A stretch of 64,000 nucleotides of DNA from Terfezia claveryi (Eukaryota; Ascomycota; Pezizomycetes; Pezizales; Pezizaceae). How positions within the stretch are numbered: the stretch's first letter is position 1; each line of letters opens with the position of its first letter. A program made the translations under genes and the position numbers. The notes under the pieces were generated by a model. The model saw only the letters and a program-made list of their open reading frames with translations. It was not told the DNA's origin and made no database searches. The DNA is taken from assembly GCA_015179025.1 (NCBI GenBank), contig WHUX01000024.1:432773-496772 (forward strand), in the 5' to 3' direction. Positions 43,401-54,645 of this stretch are shown here, one piece after another.

Positions 43401-44119
43401 TATATCTATTAGTAAAGAACAGTCCTTATTAGTTCTAAAATATAGGCTATATTTATATAGTTAAATAACTTAAACTAGTAGTAAAGGTAATAGTATCTAA
43501 TTATAATAAAAGTACTTAACTAAGTTATAATAGTTTACTTTTTTAAAAAAGTATATAGGTATCTGAGTATAGTCTAGCTAGTACTAATTTAAGTACAAAA
43601 ATATATAGATAATACTATATAAACTAAGTATTTGAGTATAAAAATAAGTAAATAATAAATATCTACTATATAAATTAAACTATAATAGTTTACTTTTTTA
43701 AATAATTATTATTACTAGTAATATTTATACTCTAATAATAATATCTTTAGTAAGAATTAAAGTTTAACTAAGCCTTAAATAAAATCTATAGCTTTATAAA
43801 TATACAGTTTTATCTTATTAAATATATAAAAGCTTAAAAAAGATAAAAAAGTAGTTATAGACTTAGAATAGGTAGATAAAGATATATTAGAAGTTTTTAA
43901 AAAAGCAAAACTAAGAAAGATATAGAAAAAAATATAGAAGTCTTAGACTAAAGAGTTTAAACTATATGCTATTACTATAGTTTATAGTAGTAGAGTAAAT
44001 AAAAGGAATAAATATAATAGATATAAAATAAAATATAAGTAAAGTTATAAATATTTTAGTAAATATATAGTTAATAGTTATAGAGGTATTAGAGTAATTA
44101 GGTATTTTAAGATCTATAC
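40481..44119. repeat. AT-rich island, decayed transposon sequence (left part)
   Basis: Very AT-rich sequence dominated by TATA, CTTA and AATA phrases, with almost no CpG and no usable reading frame. Near 44030-44095 the plus strand keeps the spacing of a gag zinc knuckle with its Cys codons apparently changed to Tyr (TAT). The content matches repeat-induced C-to-T and G-to-A decay of retroelements. The right edge is interrupted by the intact chromovirus. Confidence 0.6.
44115..44119. repeat. Target-site duplication TATAC, left
   Basis: Identical to 50363-50367 on the other side of the Ty3/Gypsy element. Confidence 0.85.
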
Positions 44120-44694
44120 TGTCACAACCGTGTCCTTCGTCTTGATTTGACACTCGAACAGGCTTGTTCGGGTGTCGTGCTGTTCTGACACTCGAACAGG
44201 CTTGTTCGGGTGTCGTCGATAGGTGATTGTTATCTTAACTTCCAAGATAGGAATCTCGGGAAGCTTATTCCTTCCACAGCCTTGGCCTGGAATCATATAT
44301 ATATATCTTCGTTTCTCCTCCCTCTCATTGGATCCCCATCCAACGTCTTGTATATCCAATATAGGGCCTTGCTTCTCTCCACGTTGGTGCATCTCCCTTG
44401 TGCACCTCCTTGTCTGGCCTCGACTCTGCAGCCCTGCTGCCCACCCCGCGAACCTCCTGTCCTTGCCTTGCCTCGCCTTGTGTTTGCAGCCCAGCTGCCT
44501 CCTTTGACACACACGGTAACTGCTTCCGTGTGTCTCATGCCCCTTGCCCTCTGCCCCTCTTGCCTCTTGCCCTTGCCTCCCATCTCAGCCTTCTCCTAGT
44601 CACACACGTAGCGTTCCTACGTGTGTCTCGCCCTAGCCCCTACCCTCTTCCCGGCGTACCCCTTGGTCGCCTTGTTCCCAAGGCCCATGTTACA
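44120..44694 (+). repeat. 5' LTR of the chromovirus (575 bp)
   Basis: Begins TGTCACAACC and ends CATGTTACA. It differs from the 3' LTR mainly by transitions, plus a 38 bp internal duplication of GACACTCGAACAGGCTTGTT and following bases (present twice here, once in the 3' LTR). Confidence 0.9.
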
Positions 44695-44725
44695 CTACGT
44701 TGGATCTTTTAGACCAACCAGTACG

Positions 44726-45845
44726 ATGTCCGCGAATATTCCACTACCCACCGATAGATTCGCAGCCTGGAGGGCGACTCCGATTCCATCAGACCCGACA
44801 GAACTATCAGCATACCGAAGAACTATGATCGAAATATTTACACAGACTTATGCCATTGGCGAACAACAAGGAGCGGACCTTCAGAAAGCCGAAAAACGAA
44901 TCCGAGAAGCCGAAGACGAAATAACCCTCCTTCGAGAAGATGCAGCAGAGGACAGGATAACTATCCGGAGACTGACTCGTGCCTTGGACCTGGCCGACGG
45001 TCCAAAGAACCAGAAAACACAAGACCTACCAACCCCGCCCAAGTTTAATGGGGACTGGGGCCGGTTACGAGCATGGAAGAACTCTGTACAAATAAAACTC
45101 TCTGGGGACTCGGTGAAGTTCCCCACTATCCACCACCAGCTCTCATACGTCTATGGCCTCCTAGAGGGTAAGGCCATGGACCAGGTACAGCCCTTTGTCA
45201 AGGCAACGGGGATTGATCTGGTAGACATCCTGGCACTAATGGCAATCTTGGACCGAGCCTTCGGGAACCCGGATCCTAAAGGAACCGCCAGCAGGGCCCT
45301 GCGAGACCTCAAGCAAAAATACAACGAACTGTCAACCTATGTCGCCGAGTTCTCCAGACTAGCAGCAGAGCTCAATTGGAATGACGAAGCCAAGCTCGAC
45401 CAGTTCAAAGACGGGCTTACCTTCGAGCTAAAAAGGCTCTGGTCTACTGCCCACCGACCAAGACCCTGGAGGAACTTATTGAGCAAGCTAGCTAGGTGGA
45501 ATAGCAGACAGCGGCACTAAGAGCCCCCAAAAGACACTCCCGACCTCGACTCCCTGTACCTCCTTCTCGATAGCACGCACCCAACAACAACCCACACCGG
45601 TCAACAAGCCTGCACACCCCTCTCTGATAGCGGGTGGGGCTGCCCCCATGGACCTGTCAGTAGGTAGACCTCGTCTTACCCAGGAGGAAAGGGACCGTCG
45701 CCGCACTCAGGGTTTGTGCATTGCATGCGGAAAGGGGGACCATTTTATCGCGGCATGTCCCCTCCGCAAAAACCACTCGATGGCCGCCCACGCCATCTCC
45801 GAATCCAGGATTGAAGAGGTGGATGAGTCGGGAAAAGCCCTGTCC
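44726..45845 (+). pseudogene. gag: Chromovirus gag with zinc knuckle
   Basis: From ATG 44726 (MSANIPLPTDRFAAW). A coiled-coil stretch (LQKAEKRIREAEDEITLLRE) precedes the capsid-like region (PPKFNGDWGRLRAWKNSVQI, TASRALRDLKQKYNELSTYV). Near 45430 the frame shifts, and the continuing frame also meets a TAG in place of CAG. The zinc knuckle CIACGKGDHFIAAC lies at about 45715-45760 in a third frame. Gag forms the intracellular particle and binds element RNA; this copy cannot make a full protein. Confidence 0.8.
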
Positions 45846-45889
45846 CTTGCATAGTCACTGACACTAGCAAGGGACCTGCACTAGGTCAC

Positions 45890-48800
45890 CTGTCTTTGTC
45901 GTCTTTTTCTGTTCCTTCTATGTCTGTTGACGAGTCTCACCTGTTTGGTGAGCATTTTGTTGTACCTATCACGATATCCTTCAATGGTAAAACACTCGTC
46001 ACATCAGCTCTCGTAGACTGTGGAGCCTCAGGAATTGCCTTCATCGACCAGGTCTTTGTCAGTAAACATGCCATACCCACCTCTAAGCTCAAAACCCCCC
46101 GCCTCCTCGATGTCATTGATGGCTGACCTATCTCTTCTGGAGCCATTACCGATATCGCATGTACTCCTGCCCAGATTGGGGACCACTCCGAAAGCCTCCC
46201 TATGTTCGATACAAAGCTCAAGTATCCAATTGTCCTCGGAATCCCATGGCTTAGGATGCACGATGTATCGGTCAGCTTTGGCTTCTATACCCTGCATTTT
46301 AATAGCCCTTACTGCCAAAATACTGCGGAGAGCCGAAGGCCACCGTCGCTGGTCTGTGTGCATTACCGCCCCCCGTAATCCACCCAACTCAGGTGGTACA
46401 CCAGACTGTGTACATCGATGCCACCAATCCCCTGGTTTCCCTTGTTTTCCCTGCTCCCGATGTCCCCCTCGCACCCCAAAAACCCCTGAATATCAACTTA
46501 TTGGAGCCGGGGCTTTCACCTACCTCACTAGGAGGCACAAGCTGAAGGCGCATGCCCTCTCCATACATGACGTAAACCTGGAAATCAACAAGACAAGGTC
46601 TAAGGGGGAGTGGAAATCCATGGTTCCAGACGAATACCACGAATTCATTAACCTGTTCTCGGAAAAAGCTGCGGAAAAGCTCGCCCCCTACCGACCATAC
46701 GACCACACAATCCCGCTGGTAGAAGGTAAGACCCCCCCTTATAGACCTCTCTACGGGATGTCCCGGGTGGAACTGGAAGCTCTGAAAAAATACTTAGAGG
46801 AAAACCTCAACAAGAGCTTCATTCGCCACAGCTCCTCCTCAGCAGGTGCCCCTGTACTATTCGTGAAGAAGTCGGATGGCTCCCTTTAGTTATGTGTTGA
46901 TTATCGTGGCCTGAACGAGATAACGGTCAAAAATAGGTATCCCTTACCCCTGATCCAGGAGACATTAGCCAGGCTTTCCAAAGCAAAGTGGTTCACCAAA
47001 TTGGATCTGAGGGGGGCTTACAACCTAGTATGGATCGCCGAGGGAGAGGAGTGGAAAACTGCCTTCCGGACACGATATGGCCATTTTGAGTACAATGTGA
47101 TGCCCTTCGGCCTAACTAATGCCCCGGCCTCCTTCCAACACTTTATTAATGACACCCTACGAGACTTCCTGGATATGTTCTGCATGGCGTACCTAGACGA
47201 TATCCTAATCTATTCGGATACCCTGGCGGAGCACAAAATCCACGTCCGACGAGTCCTGGAAAAGCTGGAACAAGCAGGATTGTACTTAAAGCCCGAAAAA
47301 TGCGAATTCCATGTCCAAGAGGTGAAGTATCTGGGCTTGATAATAACAACGGAAGGCATCAGAATGGATCTTGCCAAAGTTGCAGCAATCCAGGAATGGG
47401 AAATCCCCGCTAATCTCAAGGACGTTCAGGCCTTCCTGGGTTTTGCTAACTTCTATCGCCGGTTCATTCTAGGATATTCGAAGATCGTGGCACCACTGAC
47501 AGTATTAACCAAGACCAAGGGCATGGAAAAGGGCCAACGCTTCCAGTGGGGTCTGGAAGCCCAATCTGCCTTCAAGAAACTCAAGGAAGCCTTCTGCTCA
47601 GCCCCGATCCTGGCCCACTTCGACCTCGACAGCGAGTGTATCGTAGAAACAGATGCCTCTGACTATGTGTCCACCGGAATCCTGTCCCAGCATATGAACG
47701 GCATCCTCCACCCAGTGGCATACTTTTCAAAAAAGCACTCTCCAGCGGAGTGTAATTATGAAATCTATGATAAGGAGTTAATGGCCATTGTGTGAGCATT
47801 CGAGGAGTGGAGGCCACACCTGGAGTCAGCCAAGGGGATCATTGAGGTGCTATCCGATCATAAGAATCTTGAGTACTTTACCACCACTAAGCTGCTGAAC
47901 CGACGGCAGGCTAGGTGGTCGGAGTTCTTATCTCGATTCAACTTCAAGATCAAGTATCGGCCTGGAAAGGCTGGTGGGAAACCAGACGCACTGACTAGGA
48001 GATCAGGAGATCTCCCTAAGGGGGGGGATGAAAGGCTAAAATACCAGAACTAGGTGGTACTGAAGCCGGAAAATCTTGACCTGGCCGCTAACGTTCTGGC
48101 TGAGGCTAAGGCTGAAGCTGAGATCGTGGATGTCGAGGATGATGCAGATGCTGGAAGTGATCTCCGACAACAGGTAAAAAGGGCATACGCGGAGGACCCA
48201 CTGGCCAAAGACATTATCGCCGCAGTAGATTCTGGCCAGCGCTGCCACACCAAGATTTCTCTAGCCGAGTGTACGACTCAGGACGGCCTTCTCTATCACC
48301 TGGACCGCCTCTACGTGCCTGCAGACGATGAGCTACGCCTGCGATTGATCAAGGAACACCACGACATACTGGCAGTGGGTCACTCTGGAGTGGCTAAGAC
48401 GTTAGAGTTGCTGTCCAGGTAATATACGTGGATTGACCAATGGAAGGAAGTGGAGCGGTACATACGGAATTGCCATGTCTGCAAGCATGCCAAACCCACC
48501 CGTCACACTCCTTATGGTACCCTGAAGCCCCTGGAAGTCCCAGAACAACCCTGGCAACACCTGACTATGGACTTCGTCACTGGATTGCCGGAAGACTCAG
48601 GATTCAATGCCATCTTGATGGTAGTGGATCGGTTAACGAAAATGAGGCATGTGATATCCTGTTGAGACACCTGCTCGGCTCCCAAATTGGCATCCCTCTA
48701 CCTGGATAATGTTTTCCGTTACCATGGCCTCCCAGCGTCGATTGTCTCAGACCGTGGCCCTCAGTTCGTCGCCGACTTCTGGAAAACATTCTGTGAGCTG

Positions 48801-49625
48801 TTGGGTATTGAAGTACACCTGTCTACGGCATACCATCCTCAGACTGATAGCCAGTCAGAACATATGAACGCCATCATGGAGCAATATCTGAGGGCGTACA
48901 TCAATTACCAGCAGAATAACTGGGTTTCATTGCTGGCCACCTGCGAATTCTCCGCCAACAACTACTTCTCGGAGACCCTGAAGACCTCCCCATTCCTGGC
49001 CAATTATAGCTGGCACCCTCGGTTCGTAGACTCCCTGGCACCTCTGCGCAAGGCCAGGGAGAATGCCCCAGCTAAGGAGTTCGCCATGCAGATTTCTGAA
49101 CTTCACTCTACCCTGAAAGCCGAGCTGGGATATGTGCAAGCCAGGTAAGCCGAATATGCCAATGGATCACGGTTGCCAGCTCCCAAGTATCAGCCAGGAG
49201 ATAAGGTGTGGCTCTCCAGCAGGCACTTCCGGACGGAACAGCCATCTCGCAAGCTCAATCATAAGTTCCTGGGTCCATTCGAGGTGGTGGCCGCTGTGGG
49301 CACTCATGCCTATCGACTGAGGTTCCCCAAGGATATCAAACGCCACCCGGTTGTACACGTATCGGAAATTGAGCCAGTGGCTGACGATCCCCTCCCAGGG
49401 CAGAAACACCCCCCACCCCCTCCAGTGGTTATCGAAGGTGAAGAGGAATGGGAGGTGGAGGAAGTGCTGGTCTCGCGAAAGAGGTATGGGCATCTGCAGT
49501 ACAAGGTTAAATGGGTAGGGGACGAGGAGGCTACTTGGCAACCCGCTGAGGACCTGGAAAATGCTCAGGATCTGCTCTCCCTGTTCCATCAGCGATACTC
49601 GAGGAAGCCCCGTCCGGTTGAGTGA
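45890..49625 (+). pseudogene. pol: Chromovirus pol: protease, RT, RNase H, integrase, chromodomain
   Basis: The protease motif ALVDCGASGIAFID lies at about 46000-46050. After a frame change near 46380-46490, one frame continues unbroken by indels to 49625. RT motifs include [14 protein letters not shown] and [12 protein letters not shown] (catalytic YxDD); RNase H has [10 protein letters not shown] and [18 protein letters not shown]. Integrase has the HHCC finger (HDILAVGHSGVAKT ... CHVCKHAKP) and the DDE core (TMDFVTGLP, VSDRGPQF, E in DSQSEHMNA). It ends with chromodomain EWEVEEVLVSRKRYGHLQYK. Chromodomains steer integration to marked heterochromatin. Stops at about 46127, 46376, 46888, 47793, 48051, 48420, 48663 and 49146 all fit CAA, CAG or CGA turned into TAA, TAG or TGA. 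Confidence 0.85.
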
Positions 49626-49825
49626 TCTCCCCATGTCTGAGTTGGGGTTCCTGTCCTTGTTCTTGTTGTTGTTGTCTCTATTGTCACCTGCAATGTATAT
49701 AGTGGGTCTTTGTTGTTTGGAGTTGGGGTTCTCGTTCTTGCACTTGTTGTTGTTTCCTGTGTTGATTTTGCCGGTTGCTGTGCCCAGGCCTCCGTTGCTG
49801 AAGCTCCAGCCTAAAGAGGGAATAG

Positions 49826-50362
49826 TGTCACAACCATGTCCTTCGTCTTAATTTGACACTCGAACAGGCTTGTTCGGGTGTCGTCGATGGGTGATTGTTA
49901 TCTTAGCTTCCGAGATAGGAATCTCGGGAAGCTTATTCCTTCCACGGCCTTGGCCTGGAATCATGTATATATATCTTCATTTCTCCACTCTCTTATTGGA
50001 TCCCCATCCAACGTCTTGTATATCCAATACAGGGCCTTGCTTCTCTCCATGTTGGTGCATCTCCCTTGTGCACCTCCTTGTCTCGCCTCGACTCTACAGC
50101 CCTGCTGCCCACCCCGCGAACCTCCTGTCCTTGCCTTGCCTCGCCTTGTGTTTGCAGCCCAGCTGCCTCCCTTGACACACGCGGCAACTGCTTCCGCGTG
50201 TCTCGTGCCCCTTGCCCTCTGCCCCTCTTGCCTCTTGCCCTTGCCTCCCATCTCAGCCTTCCCCTAGTCACACACGTAGCGTTCCTACGTGTGTTTCGCC
50301 CTAGCCCCTGCCCTCTTCCCGGTGTACCCCTTGGTCACCTTGTTCCCGGGGCCCACGTTACA
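49826..50362 (+). repeat. 3' LTR of the chromovirus (537 bp)
   Basis: Begins TGTCACAACC and ends CACGTTACA, preceded by the polypurine tract at about 49813-49822 and followed by TATAC. It has a single copy of the 38 bp segment duplicated in the 5' LTR. Confidence 0.9.
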
Positions 50363-51211
50363 TATACTATAAGTATAGATAAGGCTAAAAGATAAAATTA
50401 TTAAATTATAAAAAAAATTAAGAACTATAAAAAGATAAGTATTAGAAAATAAAACAAGTACTATATATAAAATTTCTAGATATATATATCTTTAAAAAGC
50501 TAGTAAAATAATAATAGTTTATATGAAAAGAAAAATAAATATTTTAATAGTTTTATTCTAAATAAGTAAATTATAATAAATAAAATAAAATAAAATATTA
50601 ATATTAGTTTTTTATATATTATAAGTAAACTATAACTATAAAAATACTTTAGAAAAGTAAATAGATAAATATAGAAAAAAGTATAAATACAGTTATAGTT
50701 TAAGTATATTATAGACTTAATAAAATTAAAGTTATATAAAATTTAGAATATTATTTAGGTTTTATTATATCAACTATATAAAAGTAATAAATTATATATA
50801 TAGTACTATTAAGAACTATTTAGAGAGTCTATTAATATTTATAACTAAGTTTAAATACTCTATTATTTTAGAAATTCTATAGGTTTAAATATATAATATT
50901 TCTATAAATTTTAGCTTTTATATTTTAAATTTTAATAGTAGATATTTTAAGTATTACTATACTATCCTATGAGCTACTATTAAAAAACTATATACTTTAC
51001 TATCTATAGTAAAAAACTCTAGCTAGATAGTAGTAGAAATACTTTTATTAAAATCTCTAAATATTAACTTTATTAAAGTAGAGGCCTTTATTTATCTTAC
51101 TAAAAGATATAAACTAAAAGTCTATATTCTATTAATTTATAAAGTTAATATTGAAATTAATAAGTTGTAATCTAAAAAAGAGTAGAAATCTTTAATTTCA
51201 AATATATACTA
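50363..51211 (+). repeat. Decayed relic of the same chromovirus family (protease to RT start)
   Basis: Highly AT-rich, but one plus-strand frame near 51055-51205 aligns residue by residue with the intact element's linker before RT: AFIYLTKRYKLKVYILLIYK against AFTYLTRRHKLKAHALSIHD, then VNIEINK. Differences are those expected from C-to-T and G-to-A changes, including W to stop. Confidence 0.7.
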
Positions 51212-51331
51212 GTGGTAGTCAAATGAGAAATTTTTTTTTTGTTGATACACAAATTTGACGCGGGTTCCCTATAGGGACTAAACCATATTGAGCTACACTA
51301 TTTGACTGCTAAATTTGAAAAAAAGTTATTG

Positions 51332-52645
51332 ATGTTTATCGGGATGCTTAACATCGCAGCTATCAACATGCCTCATTATACGGAAAAGGGCCAGGTCCAA
51401 CAACATCTTAACGATCTCGAAAGCGCAGTTATTGAGGAAATACTCGAAAATGAGCCTAGCTCAGATTCATCAGCTGATTACTATCATGACCTTCTAGAGG
51501 ATATTTTAACAGCTTCGGAGTGCATCAACATCAAGCGATACCTCATAGATAGAGGCAAAGGTACTGCAGGACACCATAAAAGTGATGATATTTTAGAGGA
51601 TATTATTAAACGGTATCTAGAGGACGCCTTTTTAGTCTACTTTCGCATGCATCGAGCAAGCTTTTGGGTTTTAATAGAAAAGCTTCGTGAAGCTCCTGAA
51701 GAGTTAGGTTTGGAAGATTACTGGCATGATCGTAAAAGACAGAATGGTAGTGGTAATAGGCCAATGCCTATATATAAGCAAGTTGCTGTTGCTTTATATA
51801 AGCTTGGTAGTGGAACTGGGAGTTTAGAGCATGACCGGATTGCATTGAATATTGGAAAAGGCACAGTACAGCAATACCTTTGGCGAACAATCAACCTTCT
51901 TGCACACTTAGGTCCTCAATATATACAGTGGCCTCAGCAGGGCCAAAGACTTGGAGAAGGTCCTATTTTCGATAAGTATATAGGCTGTATTGATAGATCA
52001 ATTATTAAACTCCGTGAGAAGCCAAAGCACAATCATGAGGCATACTTCTCACGCAAAAAGGACTATGGATTCAACTTGCAGGCAATTTGTGATTGGAATA
52101 GCAAGTTTATCTGGGCTAGAGTTTGCGGAACGGCCAGCATGCATGATTCATCAGCATTCAAATCCTCCAAACTATATCAAGAGCACAATGCAGACTTATG
52201 GATGATGCCTTCAGAGTATCTACTTGCGGATAAAGGTTACCAGCTAGATCGCCATGTTATCACTCCTTATAAAGGTGATACTGCTCAAGCTCCTGCAAAT
52301 CGGAGATTCAATGATTATCATATAGTTAAACAAGTCAAGATTGAGCATGCATTTGGGGTTTTAAAGGGATGATGGCATAGTCTGAGAGGCTTGTCAATTC
52401 GCATTGAGAGTCCAGAACAAGATCATGAGAGAGTAACAAAATGGATAACAGCCTGTATTATTTTACACAATATGCTAGCTAACTGGAATGAAGATGAAAA
52501 GTGGGTTAATGAAGTCGAGGCAGAAGACCTAGAAGAGCTTAAGGAAGAGGATGCAGTTTCTCGGAATGAAAGTATGGAAGCATCTAAACAAGCTGGCACT
52601 ACTCTGCGTGATCACCTCCGAAATCTTCTTCTTGAGTTCCATTAA
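51332..52645 (+). pseudogene. Harbinger DDE transposase (DDE_Tnp_4), one in-frame TGA
   Basis: One frame from ATG 51332. A helix-turn-helix-like region (ALNIGKGTVQQYLWRTINLL) precedes the catalytic core: first Asp in YIGCIDRSIIKLREKP, second Asp in YLLADKGYQLDRHVITPYK, Glu in QVKIEHAFGVLKG. This D-D-E spacing is that of the Harbinger DDE_Tnp_4 family, which cuts and rejoins the element ends. A TGA at 52370 stands where Arg (CGA) is expected in KGRWHSLRG; the rest is open to 52645. The first Met is chosen because the frame upstream starts at TTG. Confidence 0.85.
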
Positions 52646-54035
52646 GACTATGAATATCGAAAGGGCCATTGGAGAGGCTAGTAGAGATTGGATTGGAGAC
52701 TGGATTACTGGCTGGATTGGAGGCTGGATTGGAGGCTGGATTGGAGCCTGGATTGGAGGCTGGATTGGAGGCTGGATTGGAGACTGGATTACCGGCTGGA
52801 TTACCAGCTGGATTGGAGACTGGATTACCGGCTGGATTGGAGGCTGGATTGGAGACTGGATTACCGGCTGGATTGGAGGCGGGATAGGAGACTGGATTAC
52901 CAGCTAGATTGGAGGCTGGATTGGAGACTAGATTACTGGCTAGATTGAAGGCGGGATAGGAGACTGGATTACCGGCTGGATTGGAGGCGGGATAGGAGAC
53001 TGGATTACCGGCTGGATTGGAGGTGGGATAGGAGCTAAATATCTGGCTGGTATTAGGGGAGATTGGAGGAGGACGCGGACCATTAGCTAGAGCAAAAATT
53101 TGCATCATAGCTTGCCATTGTCTATCCATCATACGCTCTTTTGCTTCTTGATGTAAACGGCGTTCTTCCCACTCTATTCTGCACTCTTCATGCTCTATTT
53201 GGCGCTCCTCATAAGCTCATTCTGCCTCCTTTTCTTGCCACTTCATCTCAGCTCTTCGCAGCTCTAATGCATCCTCTGCCTGCTTTTGTTTTCAGCTCTC
53301 TCGAGTAATACTGACTTCTTCCAATAAGCGCTTAGCCTTTGCCTTAACTATCTTCCCATCCTTCAAATTCAACCATGAAACTCTAGATGAAGACTTAGAT
53401 ACTACTGAGTTTTGGCACGTAGATACTGAGCTCCTTAGAGGTAGACTGGGTAGGAATAGGCTCAGTGGAGAAGGAGTTCGTATAGGTTCGCTTGCTAGGG
53501 GGGGTTCGCTTGCTGGGGGGGGTTCGCTTGCTAGGGGGGGTTCGCTTGCTGGGGGGGGTTCACATGCTAGAGGGGGTTCACTAGCTGGGGGGAGTTCGCT
53601 TGCTAGAGGAGATTCACTTGCAGGGGATTGGCTCAGTGTACTGGGTTTAGCACATGATAGAATTTCCAAACTTCCGCTGAAGCTCGCATTAGGATGTTCT
53701 CCCTAAATACCATCTAACCGCTAGAAGCAAGGACATTTCTTCTCAAGTACAGCATTGATAGACTGCTCATTCTCTTCTGGACGCAGCCCCCATCCTGATT
53801 GATCTATCATTGCCCGAGCCTTCTTCCATTGACCTTTCATATTGGCTATTTTCTGTCCTATTCGTACTGCTGTAATCTGATCTTTGCTTTCAAACAGATC
53901 ATCTTTGACTTGTTTGTACCAAAGCGCTTGCTTGCCTTTCATTACCTCTAGGTTGTCCTCCATCTAGCTTATTAGCTCCTCTGTTTCTTCTTTTTCCTAT
54001 CTATATGATAAAGATGCTAATAACACTTGAGACAT
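52599..54035 (-). pseudogene. Harbinger Myb/SANT-like accessory protein, six Trp codons turned to stops
   Basis: A single minus-strand frame from ATG 54035. The N-terminal Myb/SANT-like trihelix (EEELIS.MEDNLEV-type start, WYKQVKDDLF, ITAVRIGQKIANMKGQWKKA) is followed by two low-complexity spacers. The first is about nine 18 bp units encoding ASEPPL/ASEPPP (53480-53640); the second is a 12 bp minisatellite encoding SNPA/GNPV (52690-53030). A coiled coil (EERQIEHEECRIEWEERRLH) lies between. All six interruptions are TAG or TGA at expected Trp positions; no indel is seen. In Harbinger elements this protein binds the ends and carries the transposase into the nucleus. Confidence 0.75.
52685..53032. 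repeat. 12 bp minisatellite within the Harbinger accessory gene
   Basis: Units of GGCTGGATTGGA and variants (GACTGGATTACC) are repeated about 28 times. The unit is four codons long, so length changes keep the frame (SNPA, GNPV on the minus strand). Confidence 0.85.
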
Positions 54036-54360
54036 GATTAGATAAGGGTCGTGGTAGAGGTGTTGTGTGGTAGGGATGTTTGTATAGCGGGGGTGTTGTG
54101 TGGTAGTCTCAGTTGTGTGGTGAAGTGATATGATTAGGTGTGGTGATGACTGCGACGGATGATTAAGCCGTAAATAACAAATTTTTGATCTCTCCATCAA
54201 CATCAATCGACTCCAGAGTCGATTGATGAAATTGATGCATATCAAGAGAAATTGATCTTGGCAAAGCAGGGTTGTTTGCCAAGAGCCAATCAGCGTGTAG
54301 GCCAAGATCAAAAATTATGCATTTGATGGCAAAAAATTTCTCATTTGACTACCTCTACTA

Positions 54361-54620
54361 TAAGTTTATAGACCTATTCTTAAAAAAAGTTATAAAAAGG
54401 CTTTTCTTCTACTAGCTATATAACTATACTATTCTTTTACTAGAATACAAGATTTCTTTTAATAAACTATTATATAAAATATCTCAAGTAAAATTCAAAA
54501 CCTTAAAAAAATACCTAAAAGAAAATTTTACTAAAATTTTTATTTACTATAGTTTCTTTCTAGTAAATTATTAAAAACTAATCTAAGTATTATTTATAAT
54601 TGTAAGTGATAACTAATATA
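54361..54620 (+). repeat. Chromovirus relic resumes (RT start)
   Basis: KFIDLFLKKVIKRLF and KTLKKYLKENFTKIFI align with EFINLFSEKAAEKLA and EALKKYLEENLNKSFI of the intact element. Continuous with the relic that ends at 51211 once the Harbinger is removed. Confidence 0.7.
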
Positions 54621-54645
54621 TATTATATATATAGAAGAGAATATA

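Larger units (their letters stand above)
44120..50362 (+). mobile_element. Ty3/Gypsy chromovirus, 6.24 kb, full-length but with disabled genes
   Basis: Two LTRs, TG...CA ends, 5 bp target duplication TATAC, a polypurine tract (AAAGAGGGAA) just before the 3' LTR, and gag, zinc knuckle, protease, RT, RNase H, integrase and a C-terminal chromodomain in order on the plus strand. LTRs differ at a modest number of positions, so insertion is fairly recent. Every pol stop codon seen is explained by a C-to-T change. It lies within a much older, AT-converted copy of the same family. Confidence 0.9.
51212..54355 (+). mobile_element. PIF/Harbinger DNA transposon, 3.14 kb, both genes present but stopped
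   Basis: The ends share GGTAGTCAAATGAGAAATTT in inverted orientation. The flanking TACTA (51207-51211 and 54356-54360) is a target duplication; because the termini overlap, a 3 bp CTA is equally possible. It encodes a DDE transposase on the plus strand and a Myb/SANT-like partner on the minus strand, converging and overlapping by about 47 bp. It interrupts the decayed chromovirus relic, whose frame resumes immediately at 54361. Confidence 0.85.

Noticed and set aside
44712..44722. ACCAACCAG near the chromovirus leader as another micro-insertion
   Set aside because: Lies in the element's own leader and lacks the GACTA end and flanking duplication.
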